64,000 nucleotides of DNA from Chitinophaga rhizophila. Lineage in GTDB: Bacteria > Bacteroidota > Bacteroidia > Chitinophagales > Chitinophagaceae. The stretch is from positions 496,001-560,000 of the forward strand of contig NZ_JAICCF010000001.1 in assembly GCF_019492185.1 (NCBI RefSeq), given 5' to 3'. The notes beneath the pieces are model-generated. The model was given only the letters and a program-made list of their open reading frames with translations, searched no databases and was not told the origin of the DNA. Position numbers and translations under genes: made by a program. How positions within the stretch are numbered: position 1 is the stretch's first letter; every line of letters starts with the position of its first letter. Of this stretch, positions 17,610-26,400 are shown piece after piece.

Positions 17610-20066
17610 ATGAACATCCCATCATGCCCGATTAAATGCTGTCATCAATTATCTATTCTATTATCGCTATTTCTTTGTCTATATAACCGTCCTGCAGTTA
17701 GCCAGACCGTTAAGTATGAAGTTAGCGGACGGGTTACCACTACTACCGGCAAGGGAGTATTTTTAGCCAGTATTGGTCTGTTTCGTACAAGCGACTCTAC
17801 CCTTGTGAAGGGTGAAGTATCTGATTCTTCAGGTTATTTCATGTTCAAAAATATTCTGCCGGGCAGATATTATATTTCGGCTGCATCTATGGGACATAGC
17901 ACCGTTGTTTCAATGCCATTTGATGTACGGAGCAATACAACAGCACCTTCACTCATCATGGAGGAGCAGGTAAAATCGCTCAAGGGAGTAGATGTGGTGA
18001 GCAAAAAGCCATTCATTCAGCAGACCCCGGACAAAACCATCCTGAATGTCGAAAATAGTATTGTATCAAAAGGTGCCAGTGCCACCGATGTACTGGACAT
18101 GGCACCAGGCGTAAATATTGATGTACAGGAGAAAAGGATCAGCATGGGAGGACGTGAAGGTGTGCTTATCATGATCGATAATAAACCTACTTATCTGTCT
18201 CCTCAGGAAGCACTTGGCCTCTTAAGCAGCATGCCCTCTAATAGCATTCAAAGCATAGAGCTGATCACTAATCCTTCGTCAAGATATGATGCAGCAGGTA
18301 ACGCGGGCATCATCAATATACGGCTGAAAAAGAACACCCAGCTACACGGGCTGAATGGTAGTGTTACGGCCGGCGTTGGATATGGAGTATTGCCAAAACT
18401 GAACGGAGGTGCATCGCTGAATTTCAGAAGTAATAAAATCAACCTGTTTAGCAACTATAATATTGACTATAGAGAGAATTTTGTACAAATGGATGTAGAG
18501 AGACTGTTCTACACTGCTAATGGCAATACTACTTTACATACGCTCGGGTACTGGCCAAGCCAGGATCTTACCCATACTGTAAAAGCAGGTGCTGACTACA
18601 GCTTGTCTGACAAACAAGTCCTAGGTATAATGGTAAATGGCAGCTTCAGTAATAATGATAACCAATTGAGAAATGACAATTATCAGTACCTTGGCAACCA
18701 GGTGCTGGATAATACTTCGTTTGTCAATCTTTCTACCAGGCGCTCCAATAGATTCGCAGCTAATGCAAATTATAAATATACGATCAGCAAAGCGGGAGAT
18801 CCTGGTGGTTTGCGTGAATTATCTATTGATGCGGACTACTCCCGCAATAGCATTAAGCCTTCGGATGATATGACAACGGACTTCACCGACAGCAAATTAT
18901 TGCAGACCAATAACTATCCCTCTATTGTCAATATTAAATCAGTGAAAGCTGACTACCTGCACTCCTTTACGAAGAACACTATAGCCGAAGTTGGCTGGAA
19001 AAGCAGCTTTGTAAACTCTGATAACGATGTAGTTTTTCGTGAACTGGAGCAGGGTACCTGGAAGATTGACTCGGGACGTACCAATCATTTCCTGTACGAA
19101 GAAAATATTCATGCCGGCTATGCTAGTCTCAATCATACAATTGGCCGCTGGTCATTAAAAGCAGGCGTGCGCGTGGAGCATACACAATCTACAGGACAAT
19201 CCCTTACGGATAAGAATAGATTTGAGCGGAAGTATACTGACTTATTTCCCTCTGCCAGTGTATCCTGGCAAATAAACAAAAGTAACACCATCGGTTTGTC
19301 TTACAACCGCCGGATCGATAGACCAAACTACCAGGATCTAAACCCGTTTGTGTATGTACTGGACCCCTTCTCAGACTTTGCGGGCAACTCATTCCTGCTG
19401 CCGCAGTACACAAATTCCATACAAGCAAGCTATACGCATAGAAATCGTGTAAATGTAAGTCTGGGATATAACAGGACTTCAGATGTGATCGTAACAATAC
19501 GTACACAGGATCCTGTGACTAATAAACTTACCGTACAAACGGACAATTTCGGAACGCTCAATAATATAAATCTCAGCATAGGATTTCCTGTGACCATTAC
19601 TAAATGGTGGAATATGCGACAATCTGCTGATATATTCTATAATCAGTATAATTACCAGGAAGGTGTTCCATTTAAGTTTGAAAAGCTCACCGCTTCCCTT
19701 AAAATGAATAACAGCTTTTCTCTACCCTGGAATCTGTCTGGTGAATTAACCGCATCTTATGTGTCACCGCGTATTGCCGGCGTTACCTATTTTGACGAAG
19801 TATGGCAGGTAAATGCTGGTCTGCAACGTTCTTTCTGGAAGAAGTCAGCTTCGCTGAACCTGGCCTTTAACGATATCTTTCACAGCATCCGATTCAGAAG
19901 AAGCGTTGACTATTTAAATACGCATATGCGAGTAAATAATTACCAGGATACTCGTAACGTAAGATTGACATTCATATATAACTTTGGTAATAAATCGCTG
20001 AAATCCGCACGGCAACGCAAAGCAGGTTTGGAAGATGAGCAAAAACGTGTAGGAAACAGTATCTGA
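17610..20066 (+). CDS. TonB-dependent-receptor-like outer-membrane barrel
   Basis: An 818-residue protein with an N-terminal signal peptide (cleavage near residue 31), a carboxypeptidase-regulatory-like beta sandwich (about 35-115), a plug-like domain (about 125-230; the run N-P-S-S-R-Y-D-A-A-G-N-A-G-I-I-N-I is typical), and a long beta-barrel of the outer-membrane beta-barrel family 3 type. It lacks the SusC signature and has no SusD partner. It follows the biosynthetic operon by 141 bp in the same direction. It may take up or export the product, or serve an unrelated peptide or siderophore-like ligand. The link to the operon is positional. Confidence 0.85.
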   Translation: MNIPSCPIKCCHQLSILLSLFLCLYNRPAVSQTVKYEVSGRVTTTTGKGVFLASIGLFRTSDSTLVKGEVSDSSGYFMFKNILPGRYYISAASMGHSTVVSMPFDVRSNTTAPSLIMEEQVKSLKGVDVVSKKPFIQQTPDKTILNVENSIVSKGASATDVLDMAPGVNIDVQEKRISMGGREGVLIMIDNKPTYLSPQEALGLLSSMPSNSIQSIELITNPSSRYDAAGNAGIINIRLKKNTQLHGLNGSVTAGVGYGVLPKLNGGASLNFRSNKINLFSNYNIDYRENFVQMDVERLFYTANGNTTLHTLGYWPSQDLTHTVKAGADYSLSDKQVLGIMVNGSFSNNDNQLRNDNYQYLGNQVLDNTSFVNLSTRRSNRFAANANYKYTISKAGDPGGLRELSIDADYSRNSIKPSDDMTTDFTDSKLLQTNNYPSIVNIKSVKADYLHSFTKNTIAEVGWKSSFVNSDNDVVFRELEQGTWKIDSGRTNHFLYEENIHAGYASLNHTIGRWSLKAGVRVEHTQSTGQSLTDKNRFERKYTDLFPSASVSWQINKSNTIGLSYNRRIDRPNYQDLNPFVYVLDPFSDFAGNSFLLPQYTNSIQASYTHRNRVNVSLGYNRTSDVIVTIRTQDPVTNKLTVQTDNFGTLNNINLSIGFPVTITKWWNMRQSADIFYNQYNYQEGVPFKFEKLTASLKMNNSFSLPWNLSGELTASYVSPRIAGVTYFDEVWQVNAGLQRSFWKKSASLNLAFNDIFHSIRFRRSVDYLNTHMRVNNYQDTRNVRLTFIYNFGNKSLKSARQRKAGLEDEQKRVGNSI

Positions 20067-20153
20067 CCACAAATAAGCGGGCAGCTATTGTAACACATAG
20101 ACAGTTGTCAATATACCGTTAAAGATCAATTTATAAAGCAAAAATAGGCTTAC

Positions 20154-20993
20154 ATGAAAAAACAATTGCTGCTGTTAGTGCTACTTTTATCAATGGGGCA
20201 GACAAAAGCTCAGGAAATAGTTTACGGAAATAATCAGGCTGCTGGTAAGTATCTTGTACATGACGGCGCTAAGCTGTATTACGAGACGTATGGTGAAGGA
20301 CAACCACTATTGTTACTTCATGGTGACCTGTATGGTTATATAACAGAATTTTCCGCTTACATTCCCCTACTTAGCAAGCAGTACAAGGTAATTGCCGTCG
20401 GCACCCGCGGACATGGTAGGTCGGAACTTGGAGACCGTCCGCTCACCTATCAATTACTGGCAGAAGATGCACTGGCAATTCTACGTAAAGAAACCACTGA
20501 CAGTGCGATCATCATGGGCTTTAGCGGAGGTGCGGTTTTAAGTTATTACATCGCTGCCCATTATCCTACCGCCGCTAAAAAAGTGGTGGCATTAGCAGGA
20601 GCACTGAATGCGAAAGCCTACAAACCGTCGTCACTAAAGGAACTAAGGGAAATGAATGACAAAATTGCCACGGAACAGTTACCTAAAGTTGTCGCTGCAA
20701 GAAAAGCAATTATGCCCCAACCGGAAAGATATGGAGAACTAATAGAACAACTAAAGAAGCTCTGGTTTCAGGATGTATACGTCACAGAGGCGCAAGCTAA
20801 AAATATTAAATGTCCGGTACTGACGGTGGGCGGAGACAGAGACGAATACTTTACTCCGGCAGCCTTTGTCGCAACATATAACGCCATTCCAGGCTCAAGT
20901 CTTGCCATCGTCCCCGGCGCAGGACATGTCAAAGTGATACGTGCTCCAGACTATCTGACGACAGTCATTCTTCCATTTATGAACCAGAAATAA
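20154..20993 (+). CDS. Secreted alpha/beta hydrolase
   Basis: A 279-residue protein with a clear signal peptide (MKKQLLLLVLLLSMGQTKAQ) and an alpha/beta-hydrolase core. The oxyanion segment LLHGD is followed by the nucleophile elbow GFSGGA (Ser124), an acidic GGDRDE and a C-terminal GAGHVK histidine. It resembles haloperoxidase/esterase-type hydrolases acting in the periplasm. It lies 87 bp after the outer-membrane barrel and 25 bp before a secreted LamG-like protein, a likely three-gene unit. A role in cleaving or maturing the neighbouring peptide product is possible but unsupported beyond position. Confidence 0.85.
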   Translation: MKKQLLLLVLLLSMGQTKAQEIVYGNNQAAGKYLVHDGAKLYYETYGEGQPLLLLHGDLYGYITEFSAYIPLLSKQYKVIAVGTRGHGRSELGDRPLTYQLLAEDALAILRKETTDSAIIMGFSGGAVLSYYIAAHYPTAAKKVVALAGALNAKAYKPSSLKELREMNDKIATEQLPKVVAARKAIMPQPERYGELIEQLKKLWFQDVYVTEAQAKNIKCPVLTVGGDRDEYFTPAAFVATYNAIPGSSLAIVPGAGHVKVIRAPDYLTTVILPFMNQK

Positions 20994-21018
20994 AATCATT
21001 CACCAATAATTAAGTAAT

Positions 21019-21699
21019 ATGAAAGCTGTAAGCAAAAAGCTTCTGTCCTTACTGCTGCCTTGTATATTCGCACTGTTACAGGTAAATGCCCAGCAAAAGA
21101 CAACTGGTAAGATTAGCCTCAAAAAGATGCTGCAGGAAAATAAAGTTACCACTGTCAACAGAACTGCGAGTCCGTTACCGGAAGACGCAGGCTATCAAGG
21201 GATACATCTGGATGAAAAGCCAGGCTCAGGATTCGTATGGCTCAACGATAGCCAGTTTGGCAATGGCACCATCAAAATGCGGCTAAAAGGTAAAGATGTA
21301 CTTCAACGTAGCTTTATCGGTATTGCGTTCCATGCGGCAAACGATAGTACATTTGACGCTATTTATTTTCGGCCATTTAACTTCCGGTCCACGGATAGCA
21401 TCCGCAGAAGTCATTCAGTTCAATATGTATCCTATCCGGGATATGAGTGGGATGTGTTAAGAAAAGACTTCCCCGGGAAATATGAGCATGACGTTCAACC
21501 TGTACCAGACCCCAACGGCTGGTTTCTGATGAGTGTGGAGATAGACTATCCGCATATTAAAGTCTATGTAGATAAAGCTGCAACGCCGTCATTGGTCATA
21601 AAACAATTAAGTAAACAGCGCAACGGTAAAATTGGTCTGATGACAGGAAATAACTCAGGCGGAGACTTTGCTGATCTTGAGATAAATGCACGGAAATAG
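21019..21699 (+). CDS. Secreted LamG/DUF1080-like protein
   Basis: A 226-residue protein with a signal peptide (hydrophobic segment ending near V-N-A-Q, residue 25) and a jelly-roll concanavalin-like fold. The order of strands FVWLND ... GTIKMRLKG ... FIGIAFHAAND ... FDAIYFRPFNF ... WFLMSVEIDYPHIKVYVD ... GKIGLMTG resembles DUF1080/LamG-type domains, which bind or cut glycans. No catalytic residues can be identified with confidence. It closes the run of secreted proteins behind the operon and is followed by a strong terminator. Confidence 0.75.
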   Translation: MKAVSKKLLSLLLPCIFALLQVNAQQKTTGKISLKKMLQENKVTTVNRTASPLPEDAGYQGIHLDEKPGSGFVWLNDSQFGNGTIKMRLKGKDVLQRSFIGIAFHAANDSTFDAIYFRPFNFRSTDSIRRSHSVQYVSYPGYEWDVLRKDFPGKYEHDVQPVPDPNGWFLMSVEIDYPHIKVYVDKAATPSLVIKQLSKQRNGKIGLMTGNNSGGDFADLEINARK

Positions 21700-21755
21700 C
21701 TTTTGTACTAAGGGAATGCAGGAGTAACCTAGTTGATTAATGATATTTCTTATAG

Positions 21756-21789
21756 AAAAAGCCCGGCTCTATTGAAGCCGGGCTTTTTT
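21756..21789. terminator. Strong bidirectional terminator hairpin
   Basis: AAAAAGCCCGGCT (21756-21768) pairs with AGCCGGGCTTTTT (21776-21788), with a short loop and A/T tracts on both sides, so it can act on either strand. It ends the secreted-protein genes on the plus strand. It also adjoins the tRNA-like remnant that follows, as the hairpin does at 28.2 and 29.2 kb. Confidence 0.85.
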
Positions 21790-21790
21790 G

Positions 21791-21833
21791 AGCTCGCAGG
21801 CATCGGAAACTCCAACCAGATCATGCAGGAAGT
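21791..21833 (-). repeat. Decayed tRNA-3'-end-like repeat, copy A
   Basis: This stretch matches copy B (28205-28246) at about 32 of 42 bases, including GGAAACTC-AACCAGAT. Read on the minus strand both look like a degraded T-arm and acceptor end (GGTT-GAGTTTCC) followed by a terminator hairpin, the arrangement of the intact tRNA-Lys at 29243-29315. I infer an old attachment-site remnant. Confidence 0.45.
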
Positions 21834-21882
21834 CAATTACTTAAAAAGGCAAGGCTTACTCCATGTCTTTATTTGCACCTTA

Positions 21883-21890
21883 TAGGTTTG
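21883..21890 (+). promoter_or_regulatory. Candidate -7 element for the S41 protease gene
   Basis: TAGGTTTG matches TAnnTTTG and lies 40 bp before the ATG at 21931. No convincing -33 element is seen. Confidence 0.4.
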
Positions 21891-21930
21891 TATCAATCAA
21901 TGTTGTGGCAGAAACTTCTAATTTTGTCAG

Positions 21931-23373
21931 ATGAACCCTATTCATAAACCTCTTTTATCGCTGCTCATCAAGAGATGTTGCTTAATTGTATGCTTCGGCA
22001 TAAGTACTATGTTCTGCCAGGGGCAAGCAACTGTTTCCCATAAAGTTCGGTTGGAAGATGATCTAAACACCTTAAGAGATACCTTGACTCTCCGGTATCC
22101 ATCGCTATACCGTTATCATACCCGGCATCAGATCGACCGGCTGTTTGCATCCATCAAAAGTAGTATCAGCGACTCCACTACGGATTTGCAATTTTTTAGA
22201 GCCCTGAAATATATTGTTAGTGAACTAAAAGACGGCCACTTATATGCTGGTCCGTCTGCTTCCATTGTTCGCCATATAAAATCGGAGGCTACCTTTTTCC
22301 CCCTCAGACTTTACTTTGCAGGGGACAAGGCGTACATAGTAAATGCTCTTTCTGACAAGTATCCTGTCGGGTCTGAAGTAATTTCCATTAATGGCAAATC
22401 TTTGTCAAACATAAAGAAAACACTTTTCCAATATATTCCCGGTGATGGGAACATAACGACGAAGAAGATAGAAATCCTGAACAATGTATTCCATATTTAT
22501 TACTTTTTGGCGTTTGGAGAATATTCAAAGTTCCAGGTGAAGCTCAAAGCGCCTGATGGTACTACCACTATCGAGGTCTCGGCTGTCCCGGAAGCACAGG
22601 TCCCTGCTGCGCTCGAACATGACGATTCCGGCAAGGCTCTACAATTGACCGTTAATGATGGAGTTGCAATACTGCGCATCAAAAGTTTCGATCGATTAAT
22701 ATTGTCTGCTGATGGCTTAGACTTTGAGGCTTTTATCAAATCAGCTTTCGAGCAGATTGATCATCTTCAGATCGGTAAGCTGATCATTGACCTTCGTGAC
22801 AATGGTGGCGGGACAGATTTGTATGGGGCATTGTTATACCGCTACCTTGCAACCCGGCCTTTTCAATATTATAAGAAACTATCGACAGTAACGGACCAAT
22901 TGCCTTATCAGAAGCTGTTGAAAGAGGCTTCTTCCTTCAATAACCTCCGTCCATCATTATTAACCAGGGTAACTGATGGCTTTATACTTCAACCAGCAGC
23001 ACATTCCAATTTGGTAATGCAGCAGCCAACGCGCTATCCATATACAGCTACGGTCGTATTTCTGATTAATGGTTTGACATTTTCTACGGCGGCTGAATTT
23101 TGCGCCATGGCGGCCTCTGAAAAGCGTGGACTGTTTGTTGGTCAGGAAACTGGTGGCGCTTACATTGGCAATACCTCCGGCGTACTTTCCGATCTGACTC
23201 TCCCCAACACGGGTATTAAAATCTCTTTCGGCCTTATCGAATACCAAATGGCGGTCAGGGAAAAACTGAGGGGAAGGGGCGTTATTCCAAATTATCCGGT
23301 CATCCCAAGCTGGAAAGATGTGACCATGAATATAGATGTGCAGATGAAGGTTGCTAGGGATTTGCTCCGATAA
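21931..23373 (+). CDS. Secreted S41-family peptidase
   Basis: A 480-residue protein with an N-terminal signal peptide (hydrophobic stretch about 15-32). A PDZ-like segment (about 130-190, V-G-S-E-V-I-S-I-N-G-K) precedes the tail-specific-protease core. The nucleophile is Ser385 in LTFSTAAEF, preceded by the strand VVFLING and by DLRDNGGG. CtpA-type enzymes have a lysine in GxxTFGK; here the equivalent is GQETGGAYIG with Glu406 and no lysine, so a tricorn/IRBP-like Ser-Glu arrangement is more likely than a Ser-Lys dyad. It acts in the periplasm on unfolded or C-terminal peptide segments. It is the first gene inside the proposed tRNA-linked island. Confidence 0.85.
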   Translation: MNPIHKPLLSLLIKRCCLIVCFGISTMFCQGQATVSHKVRLEDDLNTLRDTLTLRYPSLYRYHTRHQIDRLFASIKSSISDSTTDLQFFRALKYIVSELKDGHLYAGPSASIVRHIKSEATFFPLRLYFAGDKAYIVNALSDKYPVGSEVISINGKSLSNIKKTLFQYIPGDGNITTKKIEILNNVFHIYYFLAFGEYSKFQVKLKAPDGTTTIEVSAVPEAQVPAALEHDDSGKALQLTVNDGVAILRIKSFDRLILSADGLDFEAFIKSAFEQIDHLQIGKLIIDLRDNGGGTDLYGALLYRYLATRPFQYYKKLSTVTDQLPYQKLLKEASSFNNLRPSLLTRVTDGFILQPAAHSNLVMQQPTRYPYTATVVFLINGLTFSTAAEFCAMAASEKRGLFVGQETGGAYIGNTSGVLSDLTLPNTGIKISFGLIEYQMAVREKLRGRGVIPNYPVIPSWKDVTMNIDVQMKVARDLLR

Positions 23374-23415
23374 ATACCGCCCGCATAGCATCTTTGCCTT
23401 TTAGTCTGTCAATGT

Positions 23416-23649
23416 TCATATGAATATATACTGCTCATTGAGCCACTGCTGAATTTCTTGTTGATCAACAGTATTATAGCCGTACCAAAACTTAGCGTCT
23501 TCTCCTGTGGTCGTTACAAGGTCGGGACTAGCGGCATTCCGCTGCTGTCTTGCCCTTTGTTCAGTATTATTGTAGTTCTTCAACGATGGTCTAACCTCTC
23601 TCCAATTTTGTTTGCATCTGGCAGGTAATTGAACTGTATTTCCACGGTA
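23416..23649 (-). pseudogene. Start-less open frame, probable gene remnant
   Basis: A 77-codon open frame on the minus strand, stop at 23416-23418, with no ATG, GTG or well-placed start at its 5' end; a stop (23650-23652) closes it upstream. The composition looks protein-like (W-R-E-V-R-P ... A-K-F-W-Y-G-Y-N ... Q-Q-W-L-N-E-Q). I do not recognise the family. It fills most of the 386-bp gap between the protease and the DUF1348 gene and is probably the 3' end of a truncated gene. Confidence 0.3.
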
Positions 23650-23718
23650 TCACATTAGAATATCTGAATTGTACCGCAGAGGCGATAAAAAACACCATAG
23701 GGCGAAATGGTGAAGCAC

Positions 23719-23726
23719 TACCTTTG
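23719..23726 (+). promoter_or_regulatory. Candidate -7 element for the DUF1348 gene
   Basis: TACCTTTG matches TAnnTTTG and is 33 bp before the ATG at 23760. No clear -33 element. Confidence 0.4.
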
Positions 23727-23759
23727 GTAAATAATTAACAATCTAAATCGATAGCCATC

Positions 23760-24170
23760 ATGGAACAAAAATTTCCATTGCCGCCTTTCACTTATGAGAC
23801 GGCAATACAAAAAGTTCAACTCGCAGAAGATGCTTGGAATACCCAAGATCCTGAGAAAGTATCAAAAGCCTACACTGTAAACAGCGAATGGCGTAACCGG
23901 TCTACCTTTTTAAATGGCCGCGAAGCGATTGTAAAATTCTTAACTACCAAGTGGGAGAACGAACACCAGTACAAATTAAAGAAGGAACTTTGGGCGTTTA
24001 CAGACAACAGGATCGCGGTACGTTTTGAATACGAGTACCACAACAACGAAGGTCAATGGTTTCGGGCATACGGAAACGAAAATTGGGAATTTGATGAAAA
24101 TGGCCTTATGCAGAAAAGATATGCCAGCATAAACGATGTAAAAATTGACGAAACAGACCGTAGGTTATAA
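23760..24170 (+). CDS. DUF1348 / NTF2-like (SnoaL-fold) protein
   Basis: A 136-residue cytosolic protein of the DUF1348 family in the NTF2-like cone fold. Characteristic segments are [28 protein letters not shown]-x-F-L-N-G-R, F-L-T-x-K-W, and [12 protein letters not shown]. The biochemical function of the family is not established. It is slightly shorter than typical members, ending soon after the last strand. It has its own candidate promoter and terminator, so it appears monocistronic. The AraC regulator downstream could control it, but nothing visible proves this. Confidence 0.85.
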   Translation: MEQKFPLPPFTYETAIQKVQLAEDAWNTQDPEKVSKAYTVNSEWRNRSTFLNGREAIVKFLTTKWENEHQYKLKKELWAFTDNRIAVRFEYEYHNNEGQWFRAYGNENWEFDENGLMQKRYASINDVKIDETDRRL

Positions 24171-24187
24171 CAACAGCCGCAAGTATC

Positions 24188-24213
24188 AAGGGCGGGTCAG
24201 GTACCGCCCTTTT
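24188..24213 (+). terminator. Rho-independent terminator after DUF1348 gene
   Basis: AAGGGCGG (24188-24195) pairs with CCGCCCTT (24204-24211), 8-nt loop, followed by TT. Confidence 0.8.
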
Positions 24214-24249
24214 CAATGAAAATCCTTAATTATCTTATCATCAAATAAA

Positions 24250-25134
24250 ATGACAGCGACTAGAATGAAAAAGGAATTTCCAGTCTATGATATTTGCAAG
24301 TTTTCTTACGCACAGCAAGACGAAATTATTATAAAACCACTTGCGCCTTATCTGAGATCCATGAGGAAACTTCATTTTCCCCATCGTCACGATTTTTATC
24401 ATCTAATAATCTTTACGCAGGGCGGCGGCAGCCATACCATAGATTTTGAGAAGTTTCAGATTAAACCCTATCATGGCTATTTCATGGCTCCTGGCCAGGT
24501 TCACGGATGGAACTTTGAAGGTGATATTGATGGATATGTAATCAATTTTTCAGCTGACTTCTTTAAATCTTTTCTCCTAAACAACCAATACTTAAAAAAA
24601 TTTGAATTTTTAAACGGCAAGGTTCAACATTCCGTGGTAGATATTCACGAAAAGGATCAATCATCTGTGATCGAATTATTAAACAAGGCACTAATCGAAG
24701 TAGAAAGTACAGGCAAATTCCAATTAGATAAACTCAGAATTATACTATTAGAATTATTCTTTTTAATTGCAGACATCAAAGGAGAATCAGAAGAGTTAAG
24801 AGGTATGGAGAACCACAATCAAATCGTCCTCAGAAATTTTGAGCAATTGATAGATGAGCATTTCCTTCGACTCAGGTTACCTAAAGACTATGCTGAACTT
24901 TTATGTGTTACGCCGAATTATTTGAATATTATCTGCAAAGAACTATTAGGCATATCTGCAGGGAACCTGATACGAAACAGAATTGTTTTGGAAGCCAAAC
25001 GTATGCTAATCAACCTAGAGCTGACAGTAACCGAAATTGCTTACAAATTAAATTTCAGCGATAACTCTTACTTCTGTAAACTTTTTAAAAATCAGACAGG
25101 GATGTCACCTGAAACTTTCCGGAAGACATTGTAA
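24250..25134 (+). CDS. AraC-family transcriptional regulator
   Basis: A 294-residue regulator with an N-terminal cupin (about 35-115: HFPHRHDFYHLIIF, then P-Y-H-G-Y-F-M-A-P-G-Q-V-H) and two C-terminal AraC helix-turn-helices (about 195-294; the second has LTVTEIAYKLNFSDNSYFCK and ends GMSPETFRKTL). The cupin suggests a small-molecule ligand. Either ATG 24250 or the in-frame ATG 24265 could be the start; neither has an obvious ribosome-binding site. It stands alone, with a terminator before it and gene debris after it, and appears AT-richer than the operons at either end of the window. The target is unknown. Confidence 0.88.
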   Translation: MTATRMKKEFPVYDICKFSYAQQDEIIIKPLAPYLRSMRKLHFPHRHDFYHLIIFTQGGGSHTIDFEKFQIKPYHGYFMAPGQVHGWNFEGDIDGYVINFSADFFKSFLLNNQYLKKFEFLNGKVQHSVVDIHEKDQSSVIELLNKALIEVESTGKFQLDKLRIILLELFFLIADIKGESEELRGMENHNQIVLRNFEQLIDEHFLRLRLPKDYAELLCVTPNYLNIICKELLGISAGNLIRNRIVLEAKRMLINLELTVTEIAYKLNFSDNSYFCKLFKNQTGMSPETFRKTL

Positions 25135-25731
25135 TTGTGTTTCTAACAAATGCTTCCGAAGAAGTGATAGAATTTATCCGCCGCTATGAAACTGGCGGCA
25201 CTTCTGAAATCAACTTTATTAGCAGCATACACCGAATGGAAAGACTTGGATAAGTACATCGGGATATGAAGCAGGGCGGAATGCAGGATCTTCGCCCGAA
25301 GGTATTGAGCCTTGAGATCTTGTCCATCACATTACAACTAAGTTCCTAAGTAAGATATGACGCCAACGAGTCAAAATAATATAATGAAAGTTCGAGGTGT
25401 ATGCCCTAGTTTCATGTATGTTGAGCCAACTATCAAGACTTCGATTACAGCATCTTGATTAATCTGGCATATTTAATATTTAATAATCAGATAATTATAT
25501 GGTTGAATAATATTTCATATACTGGCGGAGTTATCTTACTCGACTTTCCCGGACTACTATCGATGGGCTATTCCTTCATTAGGAAAGAAGTATTCATCCC
25601 TGATGTCCCTTGCTATCTGACGTTCCACGAATATCTCTCCTTAATTGACACTTGGTTATAATTTACTATCACCAGTATCTTATTTCACTAAATTCTAATA
25701 ATCCTGTATATTAGATAAAGCCCCAAACACA
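25135..25731. other. AT-rich intergenic stretch with gene debris
   Basis: No confident gene is present. Short open stretches around 25139-25350 read like protein fragments broken by stops, consistent with decay. A 12-base word, AAAGTTCGAGGT (25387-25398), recurs at 28303-28314. A 68-codon frame at 25455-25661 lacks protein-like features and is not called. Confidence 0.5.
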
Positions 25732-25800
25732 ATGAACAAGCTAGTATCAACGTTGATAAGCGATTTTAAACAATTAATAATGGATTTCCATGGCTTATGA
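25732..25800 (+). CDS. Possible 22-residue leader ORF overlapping the next start
   Basis: ATG 25732 opens 22 codons ending TGA at 25798-25800, overlapping the start of the endonuclease-like gene (25790) by 11 bp in another frame. The arrangement would allow translational coupling. There is no independent evidence of expression. Confidence 0.2.
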   Translation: MNKLVSTLISDFKQLIMDFHGL

Positions 25801-26350
25801 TTTCTATGGGTTTAATCCTTTGGATTTCGAAGAACTAGTGCAAGCGCTATTTCAAAGAGTACTTGGGAATAGTTCATTAATATACGGCCTTGGAGCGGAT
25901 GGCGGGCGCGAACTAAGTTTTCGGGGACGTGCAGCTTTTGCTTCGCCGTACGAATTTCATGACGGTCTTTGGATTGTACAGGCCAAATTCCGATCGAGAG
26001 ATGTGCATAATCATGAACAGTATGATTGGATCAGCCGGCAATTCAAGAACGAAATGCGAAAATTCAAATCGGGTAATTATCCGGTACCAGACCAATATAT
26101 TTTTGTCACTAATGCGGTACTAACGGCTGGTTACCAGCGTGGCGGCCGGGATAAAATGCAGGCGCTGGCTGAGCACTATAAAAACACTATTCCCAGAATC
26201 TATATTGTTGCCTATGATGAACTGTGCAAATTACTCCTTAATAATGCAGATGTACGGCAGGCCTATGATCATTGGCTGAGTCCGGGCGACCAAATGGCTC
26301 AGATTAAACAGCTACTTGCTAAACAAAACATCTATACGCTTTCGTTATAG
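25790..26350 (+). CDS. Restriction-endonuclease-like (PD-(D/E)xK) protein or domain
   Basis: A 186-residue protein beginning MAYDFYGFNPLDFEELVQAL, typical of Mrr-like restriction folds in which an F/EELVxxL helix precedes the core. Catalytic candidates are Asp in GADGGRE (about residues 35-41) and Gln/Lys in IVQAKF (about 67-72), i.e. a D-x(n)-QxK arrangement. Such domains often form the N-terminal nuclease effector of multidomain defence proteins. The stop at 26348-26350 lies inside the open frame of the Hsp70-like gene, which continues from about 26323 without an ATG. The two may therefore be one protein interrupted by a frameshift or joined by recoding. The nuclease assignment is from motifs only. 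Confidence 0.65.
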   Translation: MAYDFYGFNPLDFEELVQALFQRVLGNSSLIYGLGADGGRELSFRGRAAFASPYEFHDGLWIVQAKFRSRDVHNHEQYDWISRQFKNEMRKFKSGNYPVPDQYIFVTNAVLTAGYQRGGRDKMQALAEHYKNTIPRIYIVAYDELCKLLLNNADVRQAYDHWLSPGDQMAQIKQLLAKQNIYTLSL

Positions 26351-26400
26351 CCGACAATGAGATCCGTGAGATACCAGTTCTCCGCAATTATACCTTTAAT

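Noticed and set aside
25455..25661. 68-codon plus-strand open frame
   Set aside because: AT-rich region with debris, no promoter, no recognisable protein character.
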